From assembly GCA_963513935.1 (NCBI GenBank), contig OY740772.1, positions 12,928,098 to 12,992,097 of the forward strand: a stretch of DNA of 64,000 bases, in the 5' to 3' direction. Source of the DNA: Aphrophora alni. Its lineage: Eukaryota; Arthropoda; Insecta; Hemiptera; Aphrophoridae. This document shows positions 46,542 through 58,176 of the stretch, piece by piece. Under the pieces are notes generated by a model that was not told the DNA's origin, did no database searches, and saw only the letters and a list, made by a program, of their open reading frames with translations. How positions within the stretch are numbered: position 1 is the stretch's first letter; each line of letters begins with the position of its first letter. A program made the translations under genes and the position numbers.

Positions 46542-47345
46542 TAGCGATGTTGATACTCGGGTGGAATGGATAATCGAATTACTCGGTTTCAAATGATTTC
46601 AATACTCGTATTATTATTTCGAAATCGAGTATCTGCGCAGAATGACTTTGCGCATCGGATTCGAACTCAGCTTTACGAATCAGATTGTTTTAGATAAACC
46701 TACACTTTTGCGTTCTATCTGTTAGACTGATCCACCAAGTATTTATTTTTTTAAACAATATGTGTTTGACACTTGTAATATGTAATTAAATATTATCCTG
46801 CCTCGACACAAATTCAGTAATTTAACATAAGTACAATTATTACCAACATTAATAATTTAGTTGTTATTTAAAATAAGTTAATTTACTATATTTTTTATAA
46901 AGATGGTAACCTATTAATATTTATTTAAATATAAATAATAACAATTAAATAATAATTTAATTTAATTTTTGTTAATGTGGAAATAAATTAATATTATTGT
47001 TATTTTAAATTGAACTTGTTACCCAATCTAAATCATTTTACCTCAAAATCGTAATGTTTAATTAATATGTAGTGAAAAATCAGCTTAGAAACTAATATAA
47101 CCAAAGAAAAAACATTGAGCATTTTATTTGGAATGGACTCAACAATAACGAATATCGTTGTACGAGGATTATTCGAATCGTTTATTTCGAATTCATACTC
47201 GCACATTACCTCCTCCTTGTTCCTAGTTACGAGGATTTTGTCCGAATATTTTAATACGAAACCGAGGATTTTAATACTCGGAATGCTCCGAGGATTTCGA
47301 TACTCGGATTCACTGAGTATTTTAATTCGAATTCACACATCACTA
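46542..47345. mobile_element. hAT-type element with 8-bp target duplication
   Basis: The ends TAGCGATG and CATCACTA fit the hAT C/TAGNG rule and are flanked by identical 8-mers CTACTCAC at 46534-46541 and 47346-47353. Subterminal regions repeat the words ATACTCGG and CGAGTAT in both orientations (46551-46640 and 47240-47320). The interior near 46650-46740, read on minus, contains GTTCGAATCC and TGGATCAGTCTAAC, like tRNA B and A boxes. No transposase. Confidence 0.85.
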
Positions 47346-47759
47346 CTACTCACTGAGAATTATCTCACAAATCTAACCTGGTGTATTTGTAGAACCAGGT
47401 TTTGTGCAAATTTCTCTTCTGTAGTGTGTCAGGTAGTCTTTTCTTTTGATGCTGAACATGTATTGGGTTATAAATTTTAGATCAACTCGAGTGAAAACAA
47501 AAATTTCAAAATGGCCATAGCAGCAGTTCTTTAATTATGCCCTGTCTTGTTTTTATCAGTGTTATTTGTCTCTGTTCTGTTCCTACTAAGTCAATAATCT
47601 GTCCACATTTTATTTTGATTTTTTTCACAAAAACACGTCTTCACTGTAACCTATATTTGATTAAAATTGAACTTTCAATAGCGGCAATCAAGTTTCTTCT
47701 TTATCTTTTTCTAATTATTCCTTTAGTCTACATAATATTTTTTTACTTATGATTTTGCA

Positions 47760-48230
47760 TATTGGTTTTGGTCATTAATCTTCACATTCAGTAAAATTTG
47801 AATGAAATTGATATAGAAATATTTGAAAAAATCATAATTTTGAGTTTTTTGTTATGGAGTTATCAAAAAATGAAACAAAAGTCCCGGGCAATGGTCAAAA
47901 TAGGCCTATATATCAAATGAGGTAACTGTAGAGCACTACACAGACATCATTCCAAAAACAAATCAAAACTGATAAATAGGCGTATCTGCAAAAAAACTAG
48001 ACATTGATTTTTTAACCCATTATTTAAGTTTGTCTATACTACATATGTTTGTCACAATTGAAGCAAATTTAGGCCTTTAAAAAGTGTAAATATTTGTTCA
48101 AAGACGACATTCATTTTCAGTTTTGATTAACAACTACTGAACTGACATTTTGAGTGATAATTATTTTCAGTTAATTTTTAAATGATTTTGGGGATGGTGA
48201 CTGAGAAGTTTGTGCGATGTTTTGAACCAA
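47760..48230. repeat. Dispersed repeat family A, rearranged copy
   Basis: About 47760-48020 is the first half of the family on minus (tctgcaaaaaaactagacattgattttttaaccc). About 48060-48220 is the second half on plus (acaactactgaactgacatt to gactgagaagtttgtgcg). The two halves thus have opposite orientations here. The open frames at 47115 and 47537 are not supported as genes. Confidence 0.5.
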
Positions 48231-48387
48231 TTATTTTTCCTCTATATATAATTACTTATAAAAACTGAAGGAAATAATTTGATATTTATATAAAAGTTTT
48301 AACCCTCGTACCAGAAAACTATTAAAATTTATATTTCATATTTTGTAAGAGTGAACAGAGTTTGTTTAGATTGAATTGTTTTGTTCA

Positions 48388-48424
48388 ACAAAAAAAAAAA
48401 ACAAACAAACAAACAAACAACAAA
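48388..48424. repeat. (A)n(CAAA)n microsatellite
   Basis: A run of A followed by about five CAAA units. Confidence 0.85.
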
Positions 48425-48659
48425 AAGGCTAATGTTTGCTTTATGTGTTACACTATGCTGCAAAAGCTTAGTCTGTGATATTTATGTAATATTATTTTTA
48501 ATTAGTTTTGTTTCTAAATAAATAGGTAAATTGGTATAAAACAATTTTACGATATATCATAATATTTATAACTTTAATAAGTAATTGTTTACAAAGAAAT
48601 TTACCAGTATTTTTTTGTGATTTTTTAAATCATGTTCTACATTTTTTATATATATGCCT

Positions 48660-48722
48660 ACCGAAGTAAAAGCAACATTGAGCATGGTTAGTACTCGGAT
48701 GGGTGACCACTTTGGAAACCCA
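48660..48722 (+). rRNA. 5S rRNA-derived fragment (pseudogene or SINE3-like)
   Basis: It reads ACCGAAGTAAAAGCAAC, then GGTTAGTACTCGGATGGGTG and ACCACTTTGGAAACC. This matches the central and 3' part of eukaryotic 5S rRNA, including most of the internal control region. The first ~40 bases and the last ~15 are absent. It could be a 5S pseudogene or the head of a 5S-derived SINE; the T-rich sequence after it (ttcttttttcttcttctttttttt) may be a terminator. Confidence 0.75.
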
Positions 48723-51700
48723 CTCACAATTTCTTTTTTCTTCTTCTTTTTTTTTACGTGTAAGTCAGATAAAGTAGCTATGTATATGGCGTAAAATAAT
48801 TTGTGTACAAACCTATTTTAAATACTTAATTCACTTAACGGATCTTAACCTAGAAAAGTTGAAATTATGTTTTTTTTTCTCCTGTGAAAAAGTTAGCTGC
48901 ACATTAAAAAAAATTTTACTATTAAGAAATAAGGTAGGCTATGTAGAATATGATTTTTTTTTTTAATCGCTAAAAATACCAGTAACTTTCTTTGTAAACA
49001 ATTAGACTTACCCTTTAATATTTCTTCAAATTAAAATTGAAATAACTTGCTTAATTTACATTTCTAATGGAGTATAAAAATAATAATTTGTTCTTTTGTA
49101 TAGCCTAATTTAGATTTATTCAAATACTCCTTAATCTAAAATTTATTTTATAAAATTTGTTTTAATTGGTTCAATTTTGAACTATATGATGAAAATATAA
49201 TATTTGGTTCAGTTTTCTTTTATGATGAAAATTATATAAAATAAGTTTGGTTTATATTAGGGAAAACTTGTTACTCTGAAAACCCTTGGTAATCAAGAGA
49301 GTTAAATTTGCCAGTTTGATTGTTAAAGAAACTTCATAACAAACTCATTCTGATCATGATATAGGCCTACTGTAGGAACCTAGTCTCAGCCTAATATAAT
49401 CAGTGAAGAAATAATGGCAAGTGAAGAAATAATGGCAAATGTTCAGTGGATACCGTGTTGGAATTTGATATAGAAATATCATGAAATCGTGTTTTACATA
49501 CTTCATTATTAAACAATTGGATCATCCATCAGTTGGGAAAACCCTTTTCAAGTATGAAAATCTATTGTTTTAGTCTAAATTAAGCAATTTAAAAGTACGA
49601 AATCCTAGTCTTATTAGGTTAAGATATTTGTTTACAGTAATTCATATGACAATGATTTTGAATATATTGAGTGTCTCATCACTCGATGTTTATATTCATC
49701 CGCGCAAAGCAAATAGGTTCAGGATAGATAATTATATCTAATATATATTTAGTAAAGACAGGTCTGGTAAGGTAGCTCTCTCTATTTTAATGACACGCTA
49801 TTCTCGACTTATGAAACCTAGACGATTAGGCTCATCCTCATCGTGTATTCTGATCATTGAATGCACACTTTTAAATTGCTTATTTTAGACAGAAAAATGG
49901 AAATTCAAACTTGAAAATGGTAATCCCAGCTTAAGGATGATCCAATTGTTTCATAATGAGGTATTGAAAACACAATTCCATAAAATTTCTATATTAAATC
50001 GCAGCGCGGTATGAATTGCACATTTACTGAAATAATAACAAACTTAATGTTAAAATGTAAAAAATCATACACATAGTTGTCTACGATACACATCTAGAGA
50101 AATAATGGACAAACCTAGTTAATGGACAACATTAACTCGACACATTTGAATTTTACACAAGACTATCATGATTATATATTAATGCACTTAATAGGCCAAT
50201 TTAATCTTCTGGCTACGTAATGCCTAAACAGATTTTATAAAATATAGTTATTATATTAAAACATAAAAAATCCAAACACATTAGTTGTTACTGAAAGGTC
50301 TGTAAGAAATTTAAGACTATTAGGATAGCCACTCACAGTAATTCAAAGTTAGTAACCTATATCCTCCATTTTACATGTTTCCTTTATGTTTAAGGATTAA
50401 AATGAAAAAAATTAATGGTGGGTTATAAAAGAAGCAATGTTTATTAATTTTTTGATATTCTAGCCTTCTATTTGACATGTAGAAATGTTCCAATGTAGGG
50501 TATTTACTCCAAAATAAGAGGTTGTTGGAGAAAAGTATTGAATAAAACCAGCATATTAAGGAAGCATTAGAATTTAAAACGGGTTTCTACTTTTATGGAA
50601 AAGGCATTTTGCTGTAGAGTTAATACTAGGGCTACCCTACCTTAACATGGGTCTGACAGGTAGGCATATATAGTAAATTTTTTTTTTTTTTTATAAAACT
50701 GATTTTACTGATTAGGTACTTGTATAATTCACTAAAAGCACAGTAATTTTCCATGTTTAGATAAAAAGAATGTTACTTCATTCTAAACCACAAATTTTAA
50801 CTTTGACAATTTTTTCTTTGTTTTATGAATATTTTACTTTTCGTTATTATACTATTGACTGTACTCCGCCATTATAAATTACTTCCATTCTTCCATTTTC
50901 CACTTTGCAACTAGCAACTACCACCAGTACCACCTACCCCTACCACCCTCTCAAAGCTCCGTTACCATGTTTGTTAACTGCACAAGCTTCCGACATAGGA
51001 GATAAATCGGCTGTTTTTATTGCTAGTCAAATAATGTTGTGGCCCGACTGCAAAAAATTTAATGGTTTACTTTATTTTTCAGTTTAAAATAAAATAAAAT
51101 ATGGTTTTACTGTATGTGAACTTAAAACAACGTAACTTTACAGCAAAAAGTCATTTTAATTTTTAAAATACGTCAAATTACACCAATTGAACAATTAATT
51201 ATTATCAGTTATGGGAAGGTGCAGTATTTTGTTTTGAAAGTCTTAAATTAAAATGCCAACATGAAATAAATTTTTAAGTGTAATAATCATGGATTTCTTT
51301 TTAGCCAGTAATTGAACTGATATAACAAAACTAATCTTTCTTAAAATTGATGTATTTACATTAATCAATTCTCATTAGTGAGTATTTAATCAATTTGGTT
51401 ATAAAAACTAAATTGTCTAATCTTGGTTTTAATAGGAAAACCTTCCCATTTTTCGTATGTTTATAACAGCTGTTTAAACAAACTAAAAAATTAACTCCAA
51501 AATTTAGTTTATGAATGAGTAGGCTACTAGGCTGTTTGTTCCTAGTTCAATTCGAAGGAAGGTAGGTTATTGTCTTATTTGTTGGATTTATTCCTAGTAA
51601 CTTTTGTTTAATACATGGGTTAATTATAAAACAATACGTTAAATAAACGTAATTGATTTATTAATAAATACCAATATTAAAACACTATTACCAGATTAAA

Positions 51701-52142
51701 TTAAAATCTAAATTTGTTGCTCTAGATTAAAAAAAAAACACTACCGTTTTTAGAAAAAATGTCAATATTCTGAAGTGTGCAATAATTGGTGTAAATTAAT
51801 ACACAATAATTAATTATCATCAAGGTAAATATTATAATAAGCCAAACTTGGATCATTGAATTTTTTGATGACTGGTAAAAATTAATTATTATTGCCAAGT
51901 ATGCTTACATGTTATTAGTTTAGATTAATATTAAACACGATTAACATGTAGAATAGTATATTATTATCAGTCACAGGCCTATTATGATTTTTTGCTAAGC
52001 CCCAATTTTAATATTTTTGTTTTCATTATTTTTGTACTACATCCCTCTTTATAAGAATAGTAAAATTTTTTGGTGAGCAAAAATGTTTTCACTTAGAAAT
52101 TGACAATTTGTAGGTTAAGTTTACATGGCAAACTATGACCTG
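48723..52142. other. Gene-poor DNA with diverged inverted-repeat pieces
   Basis: About 49490-49700 is the reverse complement of about 53310-53490. About 49880-50010 repeats the same subterminal segment (aaggatgatccaattgttt...aatgaggta) in the direct orientation. The frame at 50905-51087 is unconvincing. A T-rich run lies at about 50676-50691. Confidence 0.45.
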
Positions 52143-52841
52143 ATTTTAATATTTTATTATATATTTAGGTAATTGTTTACTTAAAGGTGGCACCTTATTT
52201 TTTCAAATTTTTAAATTTTTATTGTCTACTACATATCTTGCTTCTTAAGAATAAATAGGCCTAATGTTTACTTTGCACAGATCACTATTTTTCACTGAAA
52301 AATCACAATCTAAAAACTACCAAATCCGACGTATTTATAATTTAACGGATATATAGATTGAAATATCTTTAGTAACATATGAGACGTAAATGTGAACATT
52401 TGCCGGTAATTATATAGCAGAGCTGCCTCACTTCAAAATCAATTTTTATGGGTTTTATTCGTCAAATAAATGTTGGAAAAATATTTTATTATCGAAAAAA
52501 AGTGTCGGAAAGATGATTACATAATATAATTAGGCCTACACAAGAAAATCTTAATCAGAGTCAAATTCTGCTGCAAATTCAGTAAAAGAGGAATTTATTG
52601 AATTTAAATGTATTTCACTCGTAATTCGCCATAAATGATGAAAACAAGTATTATACTCATTGTACTTTCTTTTAAACACAAATTCGGCTATATGGCCATG
52701 GAAATGTTGTTTTGAATTTCCATATCGCGGCACATTTCCTCGCACTTCCCTCCATTGGCGTTCAATTGTCTGCGTATGTGCTTCAGTGTACGCATATGTA
52801 GGGCTGTATTATTATATGTCACGAAAGGTTTGGCCAGGTTG

Positions 52842-52875
<34 letters not shown>

Positions 52876-53290
52876 CCACCTGGCCAAACCTTCCGTACAT
52901 TTATTGAAGTGAATGTCATGAGTATGAAAGATAGGCCTAACAGAGTTAATTTTTCACGAAAAAACTACTTGTGTAATTGTATTATTGTATTATGTAATCA
53001 TCTTTTCGATAATAAAATATTTTTCCAACATTTATTTGACGAATAAAACCCATAAAAATTGATTTTGAAGTGAGGCAGCTCTGCTATATAATTACCCATT
53101 TGCCATTATGTCTAACCTATAAATACTTCGGGTTTGATAATTTTTAGATTTTCATTTTTCAGTGAAAAAAAGTGATCTGCACAAGAAATACATTATTTAT
53201 TCATAAGAAGTAAGGTATGTAGTAGACGATTATTTAAAAAAATTAGGAAAATAAGGCGCTACCTTTAAGTAAACATTTACCTATATTTAA
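52143..53290. mobile_element. Foldback-like element, arms ~320-390 bp, (TA)n at the centre
   Basis: 52143-52530 and 52970-53290 are imperfect reverse complements over nearly their full length (for example AGCAGAGCTGCCTCACTTCA at 52418 against TGAAGTGAGGCAGCTCTGCT at 53068). The centre has a second inverted repeat (GGTTTGGCCAGGTTGC at 52828 against ACCTGGCCAAACC at 52878) around a (TA)16 tract at 52843-52874. No coding content. The frames at 52551-52900 are shadows. Confidence 0.7.
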
Positions 53291-53664
53291 TATTATGTTA
53301 TATTTGGACGGATGAAGATAAACATCAAGCAATGAGACAATCAATATATTCACCATTGTTGCCATAGGAATTAATGTAGACAGATGCCTTAACCTCATAA
53401 GCCTAGGATTTCGTACTTGAAAATTGTTTTCCCAAAAAGGATGATCCAATTGTTTAATAATGAGGTATGCAAAATACGATTTTATTAAATTAAAATATTA
53501 AATCGCAACAGGATTTCAACTGAAACATTTATCAAAAATTGTAGTCTACATGGGTACCATAACGAGGGTTTAAATAAATAAAAATGGTTTTAATACAAAC
53601 TTGTTCATTCTTTCGAAAAACCAAGCTTAACATGCATTAATTGGGGTGAGGCACGGTACTATGG

Positions 53665-54573
53665 TGGGGGTAAATATCGGTTGTAAATGGTCCTTTGATT
53701 TTTCTATGCACAATTATGAAAACAACGTTTTTACCTTGTATTCAAAGGATCAGATAATATTATGTGGCGCAAAATGTAGTTCTTCACTGTTAATAACACA
53801 TAGAAAACAAGAGAATACACATTAAAATCTAATTACCAAAAGCCAGTGTTAATATGTATGACTACGTTAGTGAATTTAGTGTACGCCTATGTGTTATGAA
53901 GCTACCTTATTTTAAAACAATTAGATCATTTTTAATTTTGTAAGACACATTTAAAGTTAGAAAATGCATTAGCTTATTAGACAATATTAATATTAAAGTA
54001 TTAAAATCTACTTCACAATTAATAGCGTCTAAGTTGCATAAATTACAAAATGTGATGTAAATTACATAATGCAAGGTCAAGTCAGGTGGCTATATATTAT
54101 ATATAGCTACCTGACGACCTAATAAAGACGTAAATTACATAACGCAAGTCAAGTCAGTTGGCTATATATATAGCTACCCAACTTGACCTAATAAAGCGTA
54201 AATTACATAATGCGAGGTCAAGTCAGGTGGCTATATATATATGATAATAGACATGATTCTTTAATCGTACAACGTAATAATAATAAGGTATAATACACAT
54301 GTGTAATAAATATATAGAGTCACTTAGCATAGAACAAGCGATCATAAATGCAGTGACTTGATGAACGTGTTAACATTGGCATTCATAACCTACGAAACTG
54401 GAATTCATACTTTTGTAGATATCCTTTTTTAAAGTAATGCATTTTGGCACTTGAAATGTTTATTGCGCCACATAATATGATCTAATCCTTTCATTAGAAG
54501 GTAAATACTCTGTTTTCATGATTTTTTATAGGAAAATCGAAGGACGATCTAGAACCGATATTTACCAAAGTTA
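53665..54573. mobile_element. Inverted-repeat element with tandem hairpins inside
   Basis: 53665-53780 and 54455-54573 are imperfect inverted repeats (shared words taaatatcggtt, gatttttctat, atgaaaac, tttacctt, aaaggatcagat, atattatgtggcgcaa). Between them, at 54055-54240, is a short tandem array. No protein coding. Confidence 0.6.
54055..54240. repeat. Tandem array of ~80-bp units, each with a hairpin
   Basis: Two full units and part of a third: GTAAATTACATAATGCAAGG, then TCAAGTCAGGTGGCTATATA, then a TA-rich turn and AGCTACCTGAC...CCTAATAAAG. In each full unit the CAGGTGGCTATATA and TATAGCTACCTG segments can pair. It is the core of the surrounding inverted-repeat element. Confidence 0.7.
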
Positions 54574-55240
54574 TTGCATTTTTTTTTTTTTTTTTTACAC
54601 TGTTTATTTCTACTAAATAATAACAACTTAATAAAGCTTTTGTTTGAAACATTATGTTCTCCAGGTTAACCATGTTACAGAAGTATTGAACTTAAACAGT
54701 TTTCAACGTAAAATTTAAATAATATTACCAACTTCAAACATTATTGGAACTATTAGTATAATAACGCAGATAAATTTGTAAATCCCACAGCGAGACTTCT
54801 GGCTTGTTTTAAACCTTCTACAGCGATTTCCCTTTACCCTGTTACCATTTATGTGCACAATGTGGCAAAACGGTGACATATTCAGACAAAATACTCACTG
54901 CCGTGATATCTATTGGCATTCAATAAATAAATAAATAAAAATCTTGTATTAAGTTTAGTATGTTAGTTGGTCTTCTGGGTATAGTCTCGTGTCTGGGTCT
55001 ATATTAAGTCAACATGTGTTTACATACTGCAAATGAATTCGCAGTTTTGGATCACACTGAATCTATTAACTTAATTTTCTTACAAACTGTCTGTGAAAAT
55101 AGCCCAGTGATTTTGTCCAGTGACCATTTTACTTTTAAAAAATAAGGAATTGCGTTATTTTTATAATAAAGAAATTAAATGCTAACTTAGAGATCTATAT
55201 TTTTTATTATCAAATTTTTTAACCCATTAAAGATCAGTTT
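54574..55240. other. Gene-free AT-rich DNA
   Basis: Includes a T-homopolymer near 54579-54596 and an (AAAT)n run near 54924-54940. Confidence 0.5.
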
Positions 55241-55716
55241 AACAAATAAAACACAATTTTTCTTTTGTAAAAATTCTATAATTTATTTGGTCTAGCCGAC
55301 CATGGTTTCGCCAGTTACGGCATTGACGAGGCTCTTACAAGACTAAATACAAAGCACAACATAACTATTATAAAAGGTTGAGAAAGGCAGGAAAATCCCG
55401 TTAACAAACAAAGCACAAAGACCCAGGGGAAAAACCCCACAGGTCATTCACACAGGTATTAACCAACCTTGCATAGAGGTTGAAGTAAAGGAGAAAATGA
55501 CAAAAATTCCGTTTGTTCATTTAAAACTAGATTATCATCATTACACAAAAGTCTCTTAATTTCTAAAATTTCCAAAACATTTAATTTTCTATTTATGTTG
55601 TGCTTTGTATTTAGTCTTGTAAGAGCCTCGTCAATGCCGTAACTGGCGAAACCATGGTCGGCTAGACCAAATAAATTATAGAATTTTTACAAAAGAAAAA
55701 TTGTGTTTTATTTGTT
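55241..55716. mobile_element. Probable Penelope-like 3' end flanked by identical inverted repeats
   Basis: Arms 55241-55363 and 55594-55716 are 123-bp inverted repeats without a mismatch that I could find. On the outward-reading strand each arm carries a hammerhead-like module; in the right arm, plus strand: stem GCC/GGC (55636-55638 with 55645-55647), GAA (55648-55650), palindrome ACCATGGT (55651-55658), C. The spacer encodes the end of a protein on minus. Inverted or direct long terminal repeats around a 5'-truncated ORF are known for Penelope-like elements; assignment here is inferred. Confidence 0.6.
55459..55593 (-). pseudogene. Retroelement ORF C-terminal fragment (Penelope-like?)
   Basis: Minus strand from 55593: NRKLNVLEILEIKRLLCNDD, NLVLNEQTEFLSFSPLLQPL, CKVG and a stop at 55461-55459. 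The frame also continues upstream, without a stop, into the right repeat arm for about 30 codons. The 'KLNVLEILEI ... LNEQ ... SPLL' pattern resembles C-termini that follow the GIY-YIG endonuclease domain of Penelope-like elements. No catalytic domain is present in the window. Family call is tentative; the fragment could belong to another LINE-like element. Confidence 0.5.
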
Positions 55717-56205
55717 AAAATGGAATTTTATCAAGTAGCGTCGGTCATCAGTGTAAACAATATAAAAGATCAGTTTACTTAGCGTGTGGTGTTGCTGGCG
55801 ATATTAATGAAATTATAAAGTATCTTAATATAATATAGTATTATTTTTATTTACATATGCATATTTTAATAATGTTTTACTTAATTAGGCTACTATCACT
55901 TATTTGCTCACCAGAAACTCATCACAAACTGTCTTTTCCAACATATATTTAAAAAAAAACTAACAATATCTGAAGATGCCTCACACTCTTTTCCTGATTG
56001 GATTGAATATAGAACAAGTGGAAACCGACTGCAGTAAGGGAAACAGCTGTCAACCTAAATAATAAAACAAATTCAAATAATAAGTGGTATACATATTTTT
56101 TTGGAAAATAAAGGACTTCCATTGTGGTGGAACTCCCATTTAGGTAGTACACTTATATAAATTATGTAACACAAGGGTAAATATTAGTTTGTATATATAA
56201 CAGTA

Positions 56206-56814
56206 TAGTAGGGCCTCGATTATCCGAGCTAATGTGGACCAGAGGACACTCAGATAACACGAGTAGACAGACCGGCGAACGAGAGCGCCCCCTGCCACGA
56301 TTGAAATCAATGGTAGTGTGTGCGTTTTCGGCTGCCAGTCTGTGTTACGGGCGTTACAAAGACATTTTGGGGTTGATACAATAATAAATACAGACATAAA
56401 ATTGAATATTAAAATAAAAATATTGAGTTCACTTTACGAAACCCACAGTACTGCACTGTACTAAATATTACGTTCATAATATAAAAAATACAGAAATATG
56501 CTGTATTATATATAGCCTACAAATCTAAAACAAGGTCAATGGTGAATATGAATATACACTTAAAAAGAGCTACAGTATTGAAAACTGTTTTGTACTGGTA
56601 CTTTACCAATGAAAATTAAATTTTAAAACTAAGCCTACTTCTTGAAAAAGTTCATCAGAGTTTTCTGCTTTATTGAACTGGCCCGCTTCTTTGCAGCACA
56701 GTAAAATAGCAAGTAAAATGACCGAACGGTCACCCCACTGCGCTCGCTCACTACGGTACTGTACAGTGTACAAACACTCGGTTAGTCGGGGCTCGGATAA
56801 TCGGGGCCCTACTG
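56206..56814. mobile_element. Tigger/pogo-type MITE
   Basis: The left end TAGTAGGGCCTCGATTATCC and right end GGATAATCGGGGCCCTACTG are inverted repeats (about 18 of 20), with TA at 56204-56205 and 56815-56816. About 609 bp. The interior, on minus near 56700-56630, may keep a trace of transposase coding, but nothing firm. The frame at 56140-56397 is a shadow. Confidence 0.8.
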
Positions 56815-56816
56815 TA

Positions 56817-57506
56817 ACTAATTAAAAAAGTGTAAATATTGTTCCTGTCGTAAAGCATTAGCTAGTAAAAGGTAGCAGGAGGTCAACATTATCTAATGAT
56901 TATTTTGAGAAACACAAGTCTGTATTGAATGTGTTCAAAACAGAACACAATATTACAAATTCTACAAGTTACCATGCTGATGGTGGACCATGAAACTAAT
57001 GACATGCCGATTCGAGATCCTTAATGGTTTAAATAAAGGCTTCAGAATCGACTCCTTTAAATTCTTACTTTTTATAACAATGAATTTTATTTCTAATTTA
57101 GTCACAAATTTATAAGCTTGATCTGCCCACAACAATAATTTAATGTTTAAACGATTATTTTTCCTAATGGAAAGCTCTGTGGAAAGCTTTCCAAAAGTTA
57201 TGTCCATGGAAAGTTATTGTCTCGCATTCCAATACAATTAACTCAAGTTATCAGAGGTCCTGTTCTTTAAGTCCAGTTTTCTATATTGGATGGTGGTCCT
57301 TATTCTTAAAATAGTGCTGGGTTTTATCATAATGGCAAAATGTTGATCCTGCAAAGATGAACCTGCCAGGCAGTTAAGTCCACTGTTTAACCAGAAGTGT
57401 GCCACTAACTTTCTTCATTGTTTTTTCTTATTATTTTCCCATGTGTCCACTATGTATATTTTGTGATGTGATTTTTATTGTAACGCTGTGGCTCTTTTTA
57501 AAATAG
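56817..57506. other. No gene supported
   Basis: Mixed-composition DNA. The minus frame at 56962-57207 is unconvincing. Confidence 0.4.
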
Positions 57507-57592
57507 TTTCTGTAGGTAAAGATATCGAAGTAGGTAAAGAGAATGTGTTACTTCATTCTCAGCTACTACTATTTGGGATGGTACCTGTTGGG
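57507..57592 (+). CDS. Weak candidate internal exon
   Basis: A pyrimidine-rich run ending AAAATAG (57506) is followed by 86 open bases that read (x)SVGKDIEVGKENVLLHSQLL and LFGMVPVG, then a donor G|GTATGT at 57593. Phase 0 at the donor would allow joining to 57976 (acceptor CTCCTTTACAG), which reads ITRRSAEYL and a stop at 58003-58005, a plausible short terminal exon. I do not recognise the product, and the acceptor is poor; this may be chance. Confidence 0.25.
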
Positions 57593-58176
57593 GTATGTAA
57601 TTTCATACAAACTATAAGTAAAGTCTTATAAAGATGTATTTCTTTATTTTAAGGTGAATGTATTTGTAAAATTGGTTGAATAGGTTTTAGAATCAGGAAG
57701 GATACCGTAACTATTTTTAATAGTTTGTATGCGTAATTTGATAATAACTGTAGGGTCATGGAGAATGCTATTGTTTCAGTATAAAATTTAGTTTTGTTGT
57801 ATACAATGGAAGTATACAGTAATATGAAAAGATTGATGAGTGTGCACTTACTTTACTTCTTCCTTTTGGTGTCCCATGATTTTATGTATAAACTACAAGC
57901 TATTCATATGTAAAGTAACCGTCTTTGGTAGTAGTAATTTGTTTTTGACACAAATTGTTTTATCTCCTTTACAGATAACTCGTAGGAGTGCAGAATATCT
58001 CTGAACACATGAACATAGATTCAAGGAAAATTTAGGCACCTCGGGAAATTTTTCTCCAGGTAAATATAAAGATTGGAAAATTAAAGTACCTCAAGGAAAA
58101 TTTTTGTTTGGGTTAAAAAATTTATTTAAACAAATAATTGACTTTCAAGCAACTAATATAATGTGAAAAATAAGAT

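Noticed and set aside
47537..47752. Hydrophobic 71-codon frame that might be a membrane protein
   Set aside because: AT-rich DNA yields Ile/Leu/Phe-rich chance frames; no splice signals, and it runs up to a repeat-family-A copy.
57976..58057. Internal exon between good-looking splice signals
   Set aside because: All three frames contain a stop, so it cannot be an internal coding exon; only a terminal or noncoding exon is possible.
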